From: Mesosutterella porci
Lineage (GTDB): Bacteria > Pseudomonadota > Gammaproteobacteria > Burkholderiales > Burkholderiaceae_F
NCBI RefSeq assembly: GCF_022134585.1
Contig: NZ_JAKNCT010000007.1
Span: 62,001 to 126,000, forward strand
DNA length: 64,000 bases
Direction: 5' to 3'
A program made the position numbers and the translations under genes. The notes under the pieces are model-generated. The model was not told where the DNA came from, did not search any database, and saw only the letters and a list, made by a program, of their open reading frames with translations. Shown piece after piece: positions 54,368-63,305 of this stretch; position 1 is the stretch's first letter, and every line of letters begins with the position of its first letter.

Positions 54368-55333
54368 ATGAAAATTATTTTTGCAGGCACCCCGGATTTT
54401 GCAGCGTGCGCGCTGGAAGCCCTTCTTGGCGCCGGTCACGAGGTATGCCTGGTTCTCACCCAACCCGACAGGGCCTGCGGCCGCGGCATGAAGCTGACCC
54501 CCAGCGCCGTTAAAACAGTAGCGCTGGCCCATCATATTCCCGTGGCCACTCCCGTGACACTCAACATCGCCAAGGGCGGCGCACTGGCCGAGGAAGCCCA
54601 CAGCCTCATCAAGGCCCAGGGAGCTGACGTTCTCATCGTCGCGGCCTACGGCCTGATCATTCCCCAGACAATTCTCGACATGCCGGCCGGCATCGGGCAG
54701 AATCGCGCCATCAAGGCAATCAACATCCACGCCAGCCTGCTGCCGCGCTGGCGCGGGGCCGCCCCCGTAGCGCGGGCCATCGAGGCCGGCGACCCGCAGA
54801 CCGGCGTGACCCTGATGAAAATGGAGGCCGGGCTGGACACCGGCCCCATGATAGATACGGTCTTCACAGACATCGAAGACCAGGACACGACTGCGAGCCT
54901 GACTGAGCGGCTCGCCCGCATCGGCTCGGATCTGCTCGTCAAGAACCTGGAGCGGGCCCCGGAGCTCACGTGCACGCCGCAGCCCGAAGCGGGCGCCTGC
55001 TACGCCGCCAAGCTCCTCAAGGCGGAAGCCCGGGTCGACTGGGAGGCCAGCGCCGGCCTCATCTGCAGGCGCATCCGGGCCTTCAACCCGTTTCCGTCCT
55101 GCTCTTCGAGCGTGCGCGGCACCGCCATCAAGTTCTGGGCCGCGGAGCCCGTCAGGCTTGAAAGGGCCGATGCCGCCCCAGGCACCATCATCTCACTGGA
55201 GGACGGCATCACGATAGCCGCCGGAATCGGAGCCCTGCGTATCCTCGAGCTTCAGAAGCCCGGTAAAAACCGGATGAACTGGAAGCCTTTCCTGCAAAGC
55301 TTCCCGCTGCACATCGGAGAAACCTTTAAATGA
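54368..55333 (+). CDS. fmt: Methionyl-tRNA formyltransferase
   Basis: Formylates initiator Met-tRNA using 10-formyl-THF. The ATG at 54368 gives 321 residues starting MKIIFAGTPDFAACALEALL; a 25-codon upstream reading is rejected. Catalytic N119, H121, S123 (INIHASLLPRWRG) and D157 (LDTG) are present, and the C-terminal tRNA-binding domain follows. The stop overlaps the rsmB start (ATGA). Confidence 0.97.
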   Translation: MKIIFAGTPDFAACALEALLGAGHEVCLVLTQPDRACGRGMKLTPSAVKTVALAHHIPVATPVTLNIAKGGALAEEAHSLIKAQGADVLIVAAYGLIIPQTILDMPAGIGQNRAIKAINIHASLLPRWRGAAPVARAIEAGDPQTGVTLMKMEAGLDTGPMIDTVFTDIEDQDTTASLTERLARIGSDLLVKNLERAPELTCTPQPEAGACYAAKLLKAEARVDWEASAGLICRRIRAFNPFPSCSSSVRGTAIKFWAAEPVRLERADAAPGTIISLEDGITIAAGIGALRILELQKPGKNRMNWKPFLQSFPLHIGETFK

Positions 55334-56631
55334 ATTCAGCGGATTTAGCCACCGTTTTTGTGTATGCGGTTCAGGTTCGGATGGCCATGGCCTGCGACGG
55401 CGCCTCGCTCGACCATGCCGTCGAGTCTGTCCACAGCCGGATAACCGATCCCGTTCTCAAGTCCGCCATCCAGGCCGTTTCCTATGAAACCGTCCGCAAT
55501 CTGGCCGCAGCGGACAAACTGATCGAACAATTCGCCAAACGCGAGCCCGACCGTCCCGTCTGCGCACTGCTGGAAGCCGCGCTTGCCCGGATGATTGTGC
55601 ATCCCGAAAAGGATTTCGTGACGGTCGACCAGGCCGTCAAGGCCGCCCGGCTGATGCCTGAAACCAAAGCCAGCGCCGGCTTCATAAACGCTATTTTGAG
55701 GAGATACGGCAGGGAGCGCAGCCAGCTCGCGCCCTGGCTGGCCGAGCAGGAAGGCGTCCGCTTCAACGCGCCCGACTGGTGGCTGGCCGCCTACCGCAGG
55801 GCGCTCGGAGAGAAAACAGACGCCGTGCTGCAGCTGCAGAGAACCAAGGCTCCGCTGACGCTGCGAGTCAACCGCCGGCAGAGCACTCCCGAAGCCTATA
55901 TCCGGATGGCCGCCTCGCACGGCATCCAGGCGGTGAGGACGGGGCTGGACGCCGTCACCCTTGAAAAGGCGCTGCCGGTGTCGGACATCCCAGGCTTCAG
56001 CGACGGAATGGTCTCCGTGCAGGACGCCGGCAGCCAGCTGGCTGCCCCGATGCTCGCACCCGCGGACGGGGAGCGGATTCTGGACGCATGCGCCGCTCCG
56101 GGCGGCAAAACAACCCATCTGCTGGAAATCGCCGAGGCCGACATCACGGCCCTTGACGTCAGCCCCGGCCGCTGCCGGGCCATCCTCGAGAACCTGGATC
56201 GGCTGGGGTTCAGTGCCCGAGTCCAGACAGCGGACGCATCCAAACCCCAGTCATGGTGGGACCGCCGGAAGTTTGATGCCATTTTGCTCGATGCGCCCTG
56301 CACGGCAAGCGGCATCGTCCGCCGGCATCCCGACATCCCCTGGCAACATTCTAAGAAGGACATCCACCGTATGGCCAGAACCCAGAGATACCTGCTCGAG
56401 GCGCTCTGGCCGCTGCTCGAAAAGCACGGACGGCTGCTTTACTGCGTCTGCTCCATCTTCCCGGAGGAAGGCACCGAACAGATCGAGGCCTTCCTCCGAA
56501 GGCACCCGGAAGCCTGCTGCGAGCAGGGGCCTCGGCTGCTTCTGCCGCACGAGGACTACGAGCGGTCCTGGCAGGAAGAGCCCCTCGTGCATGACGGGTA
56601 TTTCCTGACCCTTCTGCGTCACCGAAAGTAA
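55330..56631 (+). CDS. rsmB: 16S rRNA m5C967 methyltransferase RsmB
   Basis: An SAM-dependent rRNA methyltransferase (Fmu/Sun), 433 residues. The N-terminal NusB-like domain spans about 1-140. The SAM motif DACAAPGGKT is at 252-261, and the catalytic/helper cysteines are C324 in DAPCTASG and C374 in CSIFPEEG. It is coupled to fmt by a 4-base overlap, as in many proteobacteria. Confidence 0.96.
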   Translation: MNSADLATVFVYAVQVRMAMACDGASLDHAVESVHSRITDPVLKSAIQAVSYETVRNLAAADKLIEQFAKREPDRPVCALLEAALARMIVHPEKDFVTVDQAVKAARLMPETKASAGFINAILRRYGRERSQLAPWLAEQEGVRFNAPDWWLAAYRRALGEKTDAVLQLQRTKAPLTLRVNRRQSTPEAYIRMAASHGIQAVRTGLDAVTLEKALPVSDIPGFSDGMVSVQDAGSQLAAPMLAPADGERILDACAAPGGKTTHLLEIAEADITALDVSPGRCRAILENLDRLGFSARVQTADASKPQSWWDRRKFDAILLDAPCTASGIVRRHPDIPWQHSKKDIHRMARTQRYLLEALWPLLEKHGRLLYCVCSIFPEEGTEQIEAFLRRHPEACCEQGPRLLLPHEDYERSWQEEPLVHDGYFLTLLRHRK

Positions 56632-56644
56632 TAATCTGTCATTT

Positions 56645-57244
56645 ATGAACGGTGCTGCTCTCCTACGACGAATTTTCATCTGGCTCGCTGCAATCCTGTT
56701 AGGGGCTGCGGCAGGAGCTTCCTGCGCCCTAGCGGAAGAAAACTCGATTTTTTATACAAGCGGCTCCGTCAGCAAGGAGGCGCCGGGAGACTCGCCAGGC
56801 GTATATGTCAACGCGAACTTTACCATCCACCTGCCCACAGCCGTGGAGGAATCGCTGCGCCGAGGCGTTTCCCTTTACTTCACCACTGAATTTTCTCTGC
56901 TGCAGAAGCGCTGGTACTGGACGGACAAAAACATCGCCTCGCGTAGCATCAGGCGCAAGCTCAGCTATAGTCTCCTCACGAGAAAATACTTTCTTGGCGG
57001 CGAGGGGCTGTCGCAGTCCTTCGCTTCGCTTGAGGAAGCCCTGACGGTCCTGGGCTCCGTAAGGCACTGGCGCGTCGCCTCTCCGAGAGCCGTGTCGGGA
57101 CCGTTCCAGGACTACAGCGCCCGAATCCGCATCCAGCTGGACAAAAGCAGGTTGCCGCGCCCTCTGCAGATCAGTTCGACTGACTGGGACATAACCTCCG
57201 GCTGGGTGAGCCTCCCCATCTCTCCAACCGTGACCGCCCCATGA
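56645..57244 (+). CDS. DUF4390 exported protein
   Basis: A 199-residue protein with an N-terminal signal peptide (about 1-30, likely cleaved after CALA) and a beta-rich domain typical of DUF4390 (VNANFTIHLPTAVEESLRRG, LYFTTEFSLLQKRWYWTDK). In betaproteobacteria this gene lies between rsmB and ntrY, as here. The stop overlaps the ntrY start (ATGA), which suggests a functional tie with the sensor kinase. Its role is unknown. Confidence 0.88.
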   Translation: MNGAALLRRIFIWLAAILLGAAAGASCALAEENSIFYTSGSVSKEAPGDSPGVYVNANFTIHLPTAVEESLRRGVSLYFTTEFSLLQKRWYWTDKNIASRSIRRKLSYSLLTRKYFLGGEGLSQSFASLEEALTVLGSVRHWRVASPRAVSGPFQDYSARIRIQLDKSRLPRPLQISSTDWDITSGWVSLPISPTVTAP

Positions 57245-59505
57245 CTATTCTCTGGACCAAACGATACCGGGCCCTTCTCGTACTCGTCCCGGTCGTTGTC
57301 TGCTCGCTGGTGGTCGTGCTGGCGATGGCGAGCTCCAACTCCGATCTACTGGATCGGTATTTCCGCCCCCTGATGTTCCTGAACGTCATCGTTGCGGGCG
57401 CCTTGGTGGCGGTGACGATCTGGATGTTCACCAACCTGTTCTGGCAGTGGAGGCGGCACAGGTTCGGCTCTCAGATGACGACCAGGCTCGCGTTGCAGAT
57501 CGCGGCCATCGCCATCCTTCCCTGCCTCCTGCTCTTTGCCATTTCTTCGCGCTTTATCGGCCGGTCGATCGACTCCTGGTTCAATGTCCGCGTTGAAACA
57601 GCCCTAGACTCAGGCGTCAATCTTTCCCGGGCGGCGGTCTCCGGCTTTCAGCAGCAGACCTCCGAGCGCGCGGCGCTGCTGGGCGACGCGCTCATGGACA
57701 TACCGCAGATAGAGTGGGAAGAGAGCCTGCCGCGCCTGAAGGACCGGTACGGGCTGAGCAATGTGCTCATCGTGAGCAGCCGCGGCGAAATTCTCACCAC
57801 CTCACTGTCAGACAGCAGCCAGAAAATCCAGGTCCCTTCCTCTGAGACCCTGGCGGTTGCCGATGCGAAGGGGGTTTACTCTTCCCTGCTGGAAAATCCC
57901 GGAGAACCTACAGGAGACCAGGACATCCAGGTCCTTGCGGCCGCGCCGATCACCGACCGAGACTTCCCCTCGAGCTTCGAGTGGGGCGGCGAACTGGGGC
58001 TGACACCCGGCCAGCATGGGGGCGACTTTAAAAACCTGAGAAAGACCGCCTATTTTCTGGTCACTCAGGAGCCCTTGCCTCAGGAACTCGCCACAAACAT
58101 CGGCTCCGTTACAAACGGCTATAGAGACTATCAGGAGCTTGTGCTCAGCCGGCAGGGCCTCAGGAAACTCTTCACCCTGTCGCTCACCGTGAGCCTCCTG
58201 CTTGCAGCGCTCGGGGCTTTGGTGGCCGCCGTCGCCTTCACTCAAATCATGATGGAGCCTCTGCGGCAGCTCGCCCGGGGCACCAGAAAGGTGGCCGGCG
58301 GAAACCTGAGCCCGATTCAGGAGTTCGCGGGACACAACGAAATCAACGTGCTTACCCAGTCCTTCAACAACATGATCGGCCAGCTCGCGGAAGCGCAGAA
58401 AAAAGTGCTCGCCCGGACCGAAGAGCTGGAGCAGACAGGACATTTCCTGCAAAGCGTCCTCTCCAATCTTTCTTCAGGTGTTGTTGTCGTCGACTCCGGG
58501 CTGCATGTCCTCACGGCCAATGAGGGAGCGGTGAAAATCCTGGGACCGGAGGTCGCTCGAACGGGAATCTCGCTGGAGGAAACGGCGCCAAAAATAGCAT
58601 CCTTCCTGAAGGAACCGTCCCTAGAGCTCACCCATCCGCTCGACGAGAGCATGAGCCGGCGCCGGGAAATCGAGATTGACAGAATCGGCTCACAGACGCC
58701 GATGACCTTATTTGTCAGAGCCTCCCGGCTGCACCTGTCGGGGTACCCGAAACCCGGCTTCGTGCTCGTGATCGACGACATGACACAGGTCATCTCCGGG
58801 CAGCGTGCCATTGCCTGGGGAGAAGTCGCCAGGCGGCTGGCCCATGAAATCAAAAATCCGCTTACTCCCATCCAGCTCGCGGCCGAGCGGCTGGAGATGA
58901 AGCTCGCCGGCAAGCTCACGGAAAAAGACTCTCAGCTGTTATCCAGATCTGTCTCGACGATCGTGACCCAGGTCTCCGCCATGAAGCAGATGGTGGACGA
59001 CTTCCGCAACTATGCCAAGCTGCCCCCGGCCGTGCTCCAGCCGACCGACCTCAATGAGCTGGTGGAAGAAGTCGTGAACCTGTACACCCAGGCGGGCAAG
59101 CCGGTCTCAAGCCGCCTGGAGGAGAACCTGCCCTGCATCCTGGCCGACGAGGCGCAGCTCCGGCAGGTCTTCCACAACCTGATCAGCAACTCCCTTGACG
59201 CCATGTCAGGCAAGCCCGATGGAAAAGTCGTCATCGCGACCGAATCCATTCATTACGGCGGGCAGCCTGTCGCCGTTCTGCTCAGCGTCACGGACAACGG
59301 TACGGGATTCTCTCCGGCCATCCTGCACAAATCCTTCGAGCCTTACGTGACCACCAAGGCGACCGGTACGGGCCTCGGGCTGCCGATGGTCAAAAAGATT
59401 GTCGATGAGCACAAGGCGGAGATCAAGATAAGGAACCTGCAGAACGACCGGGGTGAGATCCTCGGCGCGCAGGTGAGCATCATTTTCCGGGCCGGGACAG
59501 CCTGA
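57241..59505 (+). CDS. ntrY: NtrY-like sensor histidine kinase
   Basis: An inner-membrane sensor of 754 residues. Two N-terminal helices (about 10-30 and 36-60) are followed by a third near 85-105, a periplasmic/sensory segment, a fourth helix near 305-330, a HAMP linker, a PAS-like region (about 400-500), the HisKA box with His535 in RRLAHEIKNPLTPIQ, and a C-terminal ATPase domain (DNGTGFS, GTGLGLPMVKKI). Family members are linked to nitrogen and redox responses; the signal here is unknown. Confidence 0.92.
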   Translation: MTILWTKRYRALLVLVPVVVCSLVVVLAMASSNSDLLDRYFRPLMFLNVIVAGALVAVTIWMFTNLFWQWRRHRFGSQMTTRLALQIAAIAILPCLLLFAISSRFIGRSIDSWFNVRVETALDSGVNLSRAAVSGFQQQTSERAALLGDALMDIPQIEWEESLPRLKDRYGLSNVLIVSSRGEILTTSLSDSSQKIQVPSSETLAVADAKGVYSSLLENPGEPTGDQDIQVLAAAPITDRDFPSSFEWGGELGLTPGQHGGDFKNLRKTAYFLVTQEPLPQELATNIGSVTNGYRDYQELVLSRQGLRKLFTLSLTVSLLLAALGALVAAVAFTQIMMEPLRQLARGTRKVAGGNLSPIQEFAGHNEINVLTQSFNNMIGQLAEAQKKVLARTEELEQTGHFLQSVLSNLSSGVVVVDSGLHVLTANEGAVKILGPEVARTGISLEETAPKIASFLKEPSLELTHPLDESMSRRREIEIDRIGSQTPMTLFVRASRLHLSGYPKPGFVLVIDDMTQVISGQRAIAWGEVARRLAHEIKNPLTPIQLAAERLEMKLAGKLTEKDSQLLSRSVSTIVTQVSAMKQMVDDFRNYAKLPPAVLQPTDLNELVEEVVNLYTQAGKPVSSRLEENLPCILADEAQLRQVFHNLISNSLDAMSGKPDGKVVIATESIHYGGQPVAVLLSVTDNGTGFSPAILHKSFEPYVTTKATGTGLGLPMVKKIVDEHKAEIKIRNLQNDRGEILGAQVSIIFRAGTA

Positions 59506-59569
59506 TGATGGTTCGACTTACAATTAAAAAGGGATTACCAGGCTGTTCTGCCTTTGGGAGACGCCGTAA

Positions 59570-60220
59570 ATGGCAAAACTTCTTGTTGTCGATGACGAAG
59601 TAGGCATCCGAGAACTGCTTTCTGAAATACTGTCCGACGAAGGACACGCAGTTCAGACGGCGGCCAATGCCGAGGAAGCAAGACAGGCCATTCAGTCCGA
59701 CAGCTTCAACCTGGTTCTTCTCGACATCTGGATGCCGGACATGGACGGCGTCACGCTTTTAAAGGAGCTTTCCGCCAAGCAGCTGCTTCACTGCCCCGTC
59801 ATCATGATGTCCGGGCACGCCACAATCGACACGGCCGTGGAGGCCACGCGGTATGGAGCGAGCGATTTTCTGGAGAAGCCCATCTCCATGAAGCGGCTTC
59901 TCACAGCCGTGAACGCGGCGCTTCAGAACAGCCGCTTCCCCGACCCGGTTTCCGCCGCCGGTTCTGTGGCGGCCGCTGACAAAAACGGCCCGCACGCCGA
60001 CGTCTTCCGCTCCTCCGACAGGCTGCTCGACACCATTTCCTTTTCCCTGCCTCTGCGTGAGGCGAGAGATAAATTCGAAAAACTCTACCTGCAGGTTCTG
60101 CTTGAGGAAGAAAATTATTCCATGTCCAAGGTGGCCGTGAAATCAGGACTGGAGCGCACACACCTGTACCGGAAGATAAAACAGCTGGAAGTCCCGATGC
60201 AGCCTAAGAGCAAGGGCTGA
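59570..60220 (+). CDS. Response regulator, NtrX-like without AAA+ domain
   Basis: The partner of the NtrY-like kinase. The 216 residues comprise a receiver domain (phosphoacceptor D52, acidic D8 and D9, K104 region in DFLEKPISMKRLL) and a C-terminal Fis-type helix-turn-helix (SKVAVKSGLERTHLYRKIKQ). The central sigma54-interacting AAA+ domain of canonical NtrX (about 450 residues) is absent, so it cannot activate sigma54 promoters in the usual way. A 64-base gap separates it from ntrY. Confidence 0.88.
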   Translation: MAKLLVVDDEVGIRELLSEILSDEGHAVQTAANAEEARQAIQSDSFNLVLLDIWMPDMDGVTLLKELSAKQLLHCPVIMMSGHATIDTAVEATRYGASDFLEKPISMKRLLTAVNAALQNSRFPDPVSAAGSVAAADKNGPHADVFRSSDRLLDTISFSLPLREARDKFEKLYLQVLLEEENYSMSKVAVKSGLERTHLYRKIKQLEVPMQPKSKG

Positions 60221-60231
60221 CAAGAAACGCA

Positions 60232-60639
60232 TTACGGGATGCCCCACATCACCATCTCCCCTTTTTTCCGCGCCTTCCTGAGCATCTGCAGCAGCGGGTA
60301 GACACGTGCGGAAAAAGGAACGATGCTTTTCTGCTCCTGCGCCTCGGCCTGCAGCCTGTCTTCTTCCTCGAAAAGCTCCTTCGCATGCAGCCCCGGCGAG
60401 CGGAAGCCGGCCTCGCATTTTTCCCTGCACCTGCGCCTCTCCTCCTGGGCGCGCTGCCTTTGCTGTTTTTCCAGAGCCACGGCCGCCTCGAGTTTTTCAA
60501 TCCATTCAGCCGCGTCTTCGGCTGAGATGGCCCCGCTTTCGCTCAGAGGTCTGCCGATCACCTTGAAAATCTGCTTCTGTGTTTCCGGCATCAGGATAAA
60601 GCTGCCGGCAGCCTTTGAACTGAATCTGACAATTGCCAT
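60232..60639 (-). CDS. DUF1840 protein
   Basis: A 135-residue soluble protein starting MAIVRFSSKAAGSFILMPET, which fits DUF1840 of betaproteobacteria. The middle (about 55-100) is a charged helix rich in Glu, Arg and Gln, and the C-terminus has PLLQMLRKARKKGEMVMWG, a conserved region of the family. Function unknown. It converges with the response regulator gene and is divergent from the YecA gene. Confidence 0.8.
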   Translation of the reverse strand: MAIVRFSSKAAGSFILMPETQKQIFKVIGRPLSESGAISAEDAAEWIEKLEAAVALEKQQRQRAQEERRRCREKCEAGFRSPGLHAKELFEEEDRLQAEAQEQKSIVPFSARVYPLLQMLRKARKKGEMVMWGIP

Positions 60640-60686
60640 ACACTTCTCCTATCACGCTTACAAGCATACGCAGTTCAGACCGACTT

Positions 60687-61274
60687 ATGAAAAAAAACAA
60701 CGCGCGCCTGTCCGATGCCGAATTCGCTGAACTCGAAGAACTCCTCGCCTCCGTGCCGGAAGAGCACCATCCTTTGGAGGCCGACGCAGCCGACGGGTAC
60801 CTGACCGCGCTGCTGCTGCATCCGCAGGAAGTCTCCCCCGAGGACTGGATGCCCTATATTCTCGACTCTGAAGGCAGAGAGCCGGCTCTCGCGGCCGTCC
60901 CGCGGCTTGAAGAGCTGCTGTACCGCCGGTACAGGGAAATCGACTCCCAGCTGAGGGGGAAGTCGCCCATCGATCCCGTCATTCTCGAAGACGACGGGCC
61001 CAGCGGCGACGAGCTAGAGCCTTTTGCTCTGGGCTTTTTGACCGCCGTACGCCTGTTCCCGGGGCTGGAAGAGACCGGCAGCCAGGCTGTCAACGGGGCT
61101 CTGCTCGGGATTTTCCGGCATCTCCCGCCCGAGGCCCGCGGTGACCTGTCGGGGCCCATCGCGGAGATCTGCCGCGACTTCCCGCTCAAGGACGAGCGGG
61201 ATGCGCTCGACGATCTCGCGGCCTGCGTTGCGGAAATAGCCGAAGTGACGAGAGGCTTCAAGATCCCGGCGTAA
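60687..61274 (+). CDS. YecA/UPF0149 family protein
   Basis: A 195-residue all-helical soluble protein of the YgfB/YecA type. The start MKKNNARLSDAEFAELEELL and the segment LEADAADGYLTALLLHPQEV are family features. It lacks the C-terminal SEC-C zinc motif found in some YecA proteins. Function unknown. The ATG at 60687 is chosen over an upstream frame that overlaps the divergent DUF1840 gene. Its end overlaps the converging ampG by 17 bases. Confidence 0.82.
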   Translation: MKKNNARLSDAEFAELEELLASVPEEHHPLEADAADGYLTALLLHPQEVSPEDWMPYILDSEGREPALAAVPRLEELLYRRYREIDSQLRGKSPIDPVILEDDGPSGDELEPFALGFLTAVRLFPGLEETGSQAVNGALLGIFRHLPPEARGDLSGPIAEICRDFPLKDERDALDDLAACVAEIAEVTRGFKIPA

Positions 61275-62595
61275 GCCCCCTCGCAAAGGGGCTGCGTCCA
61301 ATCATCCAGACCAGGATCATCACGGGAACCCCGATCAGGGCCGTCAGAATGAAGAACCGGCTGTAGCCGACGCTGTCGACCACAACGCCTGAGAAGCCGG
61401 CGATTGTCTTGGGCAGCAGCAGCATGATGGAGGACAGCAGCGCGTACTGCGTTGCCGAAAACCTGCGGCTGGTCAGCCCCGACAGAAATGCCACGAACGC
61501 TGCGCTTGCAAGACCTCCAGCCAGATTGTCAGCGCTTACGATCACGGCAAGCAGCGGGACGCTGTGCCCGACGGCCGCGAGCAGGGAAAACAGGAGATTC
61601 GTCCCCGCCGACAACGCTCCGCCCAGCATCAGAGCTTTCAGGACGCCTATTTTCAGGACGACGAGTCCCCCGGCGAATGTCCCCAGCAACGTCATTGCCA
61701 CGCCGAAGACTTTGATCACGACCGCTACTTCCGCTTTCGTAAAGCCCATGTCGGAGTAAAAGGGATTGGCCATGATCCCCATAACGACGTCTGAGATCCT
61801 GTAAACCGCCACAAGGGCGATCAGAACCGCCGTCCACCGGCCATAGCGCTCGTAGAAGTCAGCCAGAGGCTTCCAGAACATCCCGCGGAGCCTCGCCGGC
61901 AGGCCGGACTCCGCAGCGGGAGCCGCCTGTGCGTCCCGCGAGGGCGCCGGTTCCGGCGACAGCAGCACGGTGGCCAGTCCCACAGAGACCGAGGCCGCCA
62001 TGGCGAGGTATGAAATGGTCCAGGCCCGCGGGACGTACTCGACGCTGTTGACTCCAGCCACCGCCGCGGCGATTCCGAGGGCCCCCGCTCCGGCCCAGAT
62101 CATAGCGATTCGATAGCCGAACTGGTAGGCGGCCGCCAGCATGCCCTGGGTTTCAACGCTCGCGCTCTCGATGCGGTAGGCATCCAGCACGATATCCTGA
62201 GTTGCCGAAGCAAAGGCCGTGAACATTGCGAGAGCCACGGTCACTTTCAGGCTCTGGGCGGGGTCGACAAACGCCATGCCGCACAGTCCCGCAGCCAGAG
62301 CGACCTGAGAGGCTGCCAACCAGGAGCGCCTCCTGCCCAGTCTTTCCGTCAGCACGGGAATTGACAGGTGGTCCACGACGGGCGCCCACAGCCATTTAAT
62401 GGCGTAGACGAGCCCGACCCAGGACATAAAGCCAATGGTCACCAGGCTGACGTGCGCCTCCCGCAGACGAAAGCCCAGCGTGCCCAGAACCAGCAGCAGC
62501 GGCAGTCCTGAAGAAAAACCAAGAAAAAACATTCGGATGCAGGGCGGCGTCAAATAGCCCTTGGCACCCTGAATCCAAGAGAGGCCGGTTGCCAT
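61258..62595 (-). CDS. ampG: AmpG-family muropeptide permease
   Basis: An MFS transporter of 445 residues with about 12 membrane segments. AmpG imports anhydromuropeptides for wall recycling. The N-terminal region FFLGFSSGLPLLLVLGTLGF and the segment IKWLWAPVVDHLSIPVLTER with LGRRRSW are characteristic of the family, as is ATQDIVLDAYRIE in helix 4. It lies three bases downstream of rsuA, so the two genes are probably cotranscribed. Confidence 0.88.
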   Translation of the reverse strand: MATGLSWIQGAKGYLTPPCIRMFFLGFSSGLPLLLVLGTLGFRLREAHVSLVTIGFMSWVGLVYAIKWLWAPVVDHLSIPVLTERLGRRRSWLAASQVALAAGLCGMAFVDPAQSLKVTVALAMFTAFASATQDIVLDAYRIESASVETQGMLAAAYQFGYRIAMIWAGAGALGIAAAVAGVNSVEYVPRAWTISYLAMAASVSVGLATVLLSPEPAPSRDAQAAPAAESGLPARLRGMFWKPLADFYERYGRWTAVLIALVAVYRISDVVMGIMANPFYSDMGFTKAEVAVVIKVFGVAMTLLGTFAGGLVVLKIGVLKALMLGGALSAGTNLLFSLLAAVGHSVPLLAVIVSADNLAGGLASAAFVAFLSGLTSRRFSATQYALLSSIMLLLPKTIAGFSGVVVDSVGYSRFFILTALIGVPVMILVWMIGRSPFARGLTPGS

Positions 62596-62598
62596 CGC

Positions 62599-63300
62599 CT
62601 ATTTCCCCGTGATCGCCGTAGCGGATTCAATCCAGCACCACTGACCGGGGCGCACGTCCTGGGGCAGCCTGTAGTTCCCAAACTGGATCCTGGAAAGCCG
62701 TTCGACCCTGTTGCCGGCGGCCGCTACCATACGCTTGACCTGATGGTACCTGCCTTGGTCGACCGTGATTTCCACCTCCCTGTCACCCGCGGGCTTCACT
62801 TCCAGAGCGGCCAGCGGCTGCGGCTCATCGCGAAGCTCCACTCCACGCAGCAGGGCCTGAACGAAATCCGGCGAAAGGGGGTGCTTCAGAACCGCGCGGT
62901 AAATTTTCCTCACATGCTTCCGGGGATGCGTCAGACGATGGCTGAGCGCACCGTCATCGGTGAGAATCAGCAGCCCCGTTGTATCCTCGTCCAGCCTTCC
63001 CACCGGCTGCACGCCTCTGGCACGCAGGGGGGCGGGCAGCAGCGACAGCACGCCCGGATGAAACACCGGCCTTGCGGAGCATTCATAACCCGCCGGCTTG
63101 TTAAGCGCGACGACTGCCTTCTCGAAGTAGGGCCACGACTGGCCGTCTACGGAAAAGACAAGCCCCTGTTCCTGCAACTCCTGCTCCGGGTCCGACAGGA
63201 TCTTGCCTGAAACGCTGAAGCTTCCCCGCAGCACCAGCCCCCTGCATTCGCGGCGAGTGCCGAAGCCCTGGGAAAATAATATCTGCTCGAGACTAAGCAT
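62599..63300 (-). CDS. rsuA: 16S rRNA pseudouridine synthase (RsuA-type)
   Basis: Converts a uridine in 16S rRNA (U516 in E. coli) to pseudouridine. The 233-residue product has an N-terminal S4 RNA-binding domain (about 1-55) and the catalytic GRLDEDTTGLLILTDDG with Asp104. The end segment RYHQVKRMVAAAGNRVERL is a family motif. The exact rRNA target is assumed from family similarity. It lies five bases downstream of the xth stop codon. Confidence 0.88.
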   Translation of the reverse strand: MLSLEQILFSQGFGTRRECRGLVLRGSFSVSGKILSDPEQELQEQGLVFSVDGQSWPYFEKAVVALNKPAGYECSARPVFHPGVLSLLPAPLRARGVQPVGRLDEDTTGLLILTDDGALSHRLTHPRKHVRKIYRAVLKHPLSPDFVQALLRGVELRDEPQPLAALEVKPAGDREVEITVDQGRYHQVKRMVAAAGNRVERLSRIQFGNYRLPQDVRPGQWCWIESATAITGK

Positions 63301-63305
63301 GGCAT

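Noticed and set aside
57241-59505. Possible frameshift or fusion in the large NtrY-like kinase
   Set aside because: Length of 754 residues and continuous membrane, HAMP, PAS, HisKA and ATPase regions match the family; no break is needed.
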